From NCBI GenBank assembly GCA_017642895.1, contig JAEPON010000016.1, positions 17,970-81,969 on the forward strand: DNA of 64,000 nt. Direction: 5' to 3'. Made by a program: the position numbers and the translations under genes. The notes beneath the pieces are model-generated. The model was not told where the DNA came from and made no database searches. It worked only from the letters and a program-made list of their open reading frames with translations. Shown here in pieces: positions 62,494 through 64,000 of this stretch. Positions within the stretch are counted from its first letter, which is position 1, and every line of letters begins with the position of its first letter. The stretch comes from Roseitalea sp. GTDB taxonomy: Bacteria; Pseudomonadota; Alphaproteobacteria; Rhizobiales; Rhizobiaceae.

Positions 62494-62963
62494 GCATTCT
62501 CCCTGCTGGTGTCTGTGTCGAAGAGGCTCAACAGTTCACCATAGCCCTCGGCCTCCATGTCCTCGACGGCGACAAAGCGCAGCGAGGCCGAGTTGATGCA
62601 ATAGCGCAGGCCCGTGGCCTCCTTCGGCCCATCGGGAAAGACATGGCCCAGATGGCTGTCGCCATGCTTGGAGCGCACCTCCACCCGGCGCATGCCGTGG
62701 CTGTCGTCGAACTTCTCGACGACATGCTCATCGACAATCGGGCGCGTGAAACTTGGCCAGCCGCAGCCGGACTCAAATTTGTCGCTGGACGCGAAAAGCG
62801 GCTCGCCGGACACAATGTCGACATAGATGCCCTTGGCCTTGTTGGCGTTGAGTGCGCCGGTGAACGGTCGCTCGGTGCCGTTCTCTTGCGTCACGCGATA
62901 TTGTTCCGGGGTCAGCCGGGCGATGGCGTCAGCGGACTTCGTGTAGGTCTTCGAGGCGGTCAT
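62490..62963 (-). CDS. msrB: Peptide-methionine (R)-S-oxide reductase MsrB (cytoplasmic)
   Basis: A 157-residue MsrB, beginning MTASKTYTKSADAIARLTPEQYRVTQENGTERPFTGALN. The catalytic Cys is in RYCINSASLRFV and the WPSFTRPI and SHLGHVFPDGP motifs are present. In contrast to the msrB at 33 kb, the zinc CxxC pairs are absent (VDIVSGEPLFAS and RSKHGDSHLG instead), so it is of the zinc-free type, and it has no signal sequence. It is the first gene of the msrB-msrA operon. Confidence 0.95.
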   Translation of the reverse strand: MTASKTYTKSADAIARLTPEQYRVTQENGTERPFTGALNANKAKGIYVDIVSGEPLFASSDKFESGCGWPSFTRPIVDEHVVEKFDDSHGMRRVEVRSKHGDSHLGHVFPDGPKEATGLRYCINSASLRFVAVEDMEAEGYGELLSLFDTDTSRENA

Positions 62964-63043
62964 CTGTCTCTCCTGTGCCCGTTTCCTGTGTTATGGGGTC
63001 GGGCACAGATGACTTCCAGTCACCGCTGCGCGAGCCGGTTTGC

Positions 63044-63487
63044 TCAGACGACCTTTTCGATTTCCAGCTTGCGGCCGTTGAACGTGCAGTCCTCGCCCGC
63101 TTCCTTGCCTTCCATTGCCTTGTAGATCGGCGCCTGGGTGGAAATTCCGATCATCTCGACGCCGTCATGCTCGAAACTGGCGGTCGATACGGCAATGACG
63201 AAGTGCCGTCCGCCGACATTGACGATCGCGCCTTCGCCGACCTCGGATTTGGGGCCGAAATCAATCGCGCGCAGCCGGTCGATCTTGGTCTCGTAGTCAT
63301 GCACCGGCTGCTCGAACGCCTCGGCCAGTTCGCTCGCTGTTTCCGCCTGTGCCCGCTCGTCCGTTTCGATCGGCTCGGATCGGTCCAGTCGCGCGCTTGC
63401 CAGAAACTGTTCGTAATGCTCCCGTGCGTGCTCAAGTTCGCTTTCGCTCAGAGCGAGCATGGTTTCCTTGACGGCCGACTTGTTCAT
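63044..63487 (-). CDS. GreA/GreB-family transcript cleavage factor-like protein
   Basis: A 147-residue protein. The N-terminal half (residues 10-75) is a predicted helical hairpin rich in Glu and Ala, and the C-terminal half is FKBP-like (VGEGAIVNVGGRHFVIAV, ISTQAPIYKAMEGKEAGEDCTFNGRKLEIEKVV), matching the Gre C-terminal pattern SP....L.G...GD. GreA is about 158 residues; whether the acidic coiled-coil tip is functional is unclear. An AAGGAG site precedes the ATG at 63487. It may rescue stalled RNA polymerase or act as a Gre paralogue regulator. Confidence 0.82.
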   Translation of the reverse strand: MNKSAVKETMLALSESELEHAREHYEQFLASARLDRSEPIETDERAQAETASELAEAFEQPVHDYETKIDRLRAIDFGPKSEVGEGAIVNVGGRHFVIAVSTASFEHDGVEMIGISTQAPIYKAMEGKEAGEDCTFNGRKLEIEKVV

Positions 63488-63860
63488 TGTGTCTCCTTGG
63501 TCTTCGATCGTGACTAAAGGGCCCCGCCCGGCACAGCCGTTGCGCGGACCGTTCTGCATCCACAAGCCCGTCTTACCAGCACTTGGCGCTGCCTTGCATC
63601 CGAATTCTTTGCCTGTGCGTTGCCGGCGGGTGCACAACCGCAGACTTCGCCGGGTTCAAATCGCATCTGGAGCGAAACGACGCGCAAGACCTGGAAAAAG
63701 CGACAATGGTGCAGATGAGAGAGGAGTGACCTCGAACCGCGCCAGCGGGCGGGGTTGGTTGGCCGGCCGCCCGCAGACAAGGATGGTGCAGATGAGAGAG
63801 GAGCGACCTCGAACCGCGCCAGCGGGCGGGGTTGGTTGGCCGGCCGCCCGCAGACAAGTA
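63488..63860. other. Intergenic stretch without protein genes
   Basis: Between the Gre-like gene and tRNA-Leu I see no credible gene. About 220 bp next to the Gre-like gene presumably hold its promoter and show no structure I can name. The remainder is the 77-bp tandem repeat array listed separately. Confidence 0.6.
63707..63860. repeat. Tandem 77-bp repeat array directly downstream of tRNA-Leu
   Basis: Two 77-bp units, 63707-63783 and 63784-63860, differ at only two bases and abut the tRNA-Leu 3' end. Each holds a perfect stem GCGGGCGG/CCGCCCGC with a 14-base loop (63745-63752 with 63767-63774; 63822-63829 with 63844-63851). In the tRNA direction each unit ends GGTTCGAGGTC...CATCTGCACCA, resembling a T-arm, acceptor strand and CCA. 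The architecture matches the array after tRNA-Ala although the sequences differ. Confidence 0.88.
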
Positions 63861-63947
<87 letters not shown>

Positions 63948-64000
63948 ACGAAATCGAGCCGTGACATATGCGGTCCACCCGGTGCTGTCAACCAAGGTCC

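Overview
The window is GC-rich chromosomal DNA from an alphaproteobacterium, most likely of the order Hyphomicrobiales (Rhizobiales). The evidence is the set of small lineage-typical families (TIGR02300/FYDLN-acid protein, DUF2093, DUF4170), the cmk-rpsA pair beside the TIGR02300 gene, and a rhizobial-style C-P lyase cluster with two permeases. The genus cannot be read from the sequence. Coding density is high. I see no insertion sequence, prophage, CRISPR array or replication origin.

Layout. 1-2.5 kb: end of a MATE transporter gene, a VOC protein and a KefB-type antiporter. 2.7-7.7 kb: pmbA, cysQ, a DUF4170 gene, then the lipid A genes waaA and lpxK. 7.7-11.8 kb: DUF2093, mutL, a membrane diguanylate cyclase and a DUF442 protein. 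11.8-15.4 kb: a three-gene leftward operon (thiolase, acyl-CoA ligase, PPC/DUF296 protein). 15.5-22 kb: selO, glycerate 2-kinase, a lone Flp pilin, a mannose-1-phosphate guanylyltransferase/AGE-epimerase fusion and an exported alpha/beta hydrolase. 22-25.5 kb: an 1124-residue GlmS-like protein. 25.7-25.9 kb: a probable structured small RNA ending in a strong terminator. 26-33 kb: M20 peptidase, acyltransferase, class A PBP and dnaK. 33-39.6 kb: msrB, phoX, argB, an acyl-CoA dehydrogenase and a coniferyl-aldehyde-type dehydrogenase.

39.6-53.8 kb is the functional centre: a phosphonate utilisation locus with phnF divergent from phnGHIJKL, a hexapeptide acetyltransferase, phnCDE1E2, phnM and phnN, followed by a thiamine-diphosphate enzyme. 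It encodes uptake (PhnCDE), activation to the ribosyl triphosphate (PhnGHIL), diphosphate removal (PhnM), C-P cleavage (PhnJ with PhnK) and conversion of ribose 1,5-bisphosphate to PRPP (PhnN). PhnP is not in the window. A near-consensus Pho box and a probable PhnF operator lie in the phnF-phnG gap, and a second Pho box precedes phnC. With phoX this marks phosphate-starvation control.

54-64 kb: tRNA-Ala, the TIGR02300 gene, a 218-residue AroA-like protein lacking the catalytic residues but occupying the aroA position before cmk and rpsA, a HAD hydrolase, an RNase D-like exonuclease, a CPA1 antiporter, a methionine sulfoxide reductase group (msrB-msrA plus an msrA interrupted by an amber codon), a Gre-like protein and tRNA-Leu.

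The most unusual signals are: (i) two tandem-repeat arrays directly downstream of the two unrelated tRNA genes, whose units end in a tRNA-3'-end-like sequence and share a covarying hairpin; (ii) the catalytically stripped AroA paralogue; (iii) the C-rich-loop small RNA candidate; (iv) the giant GlmS-like protein; and (v) a REP-like palindrome translated inside phnK.
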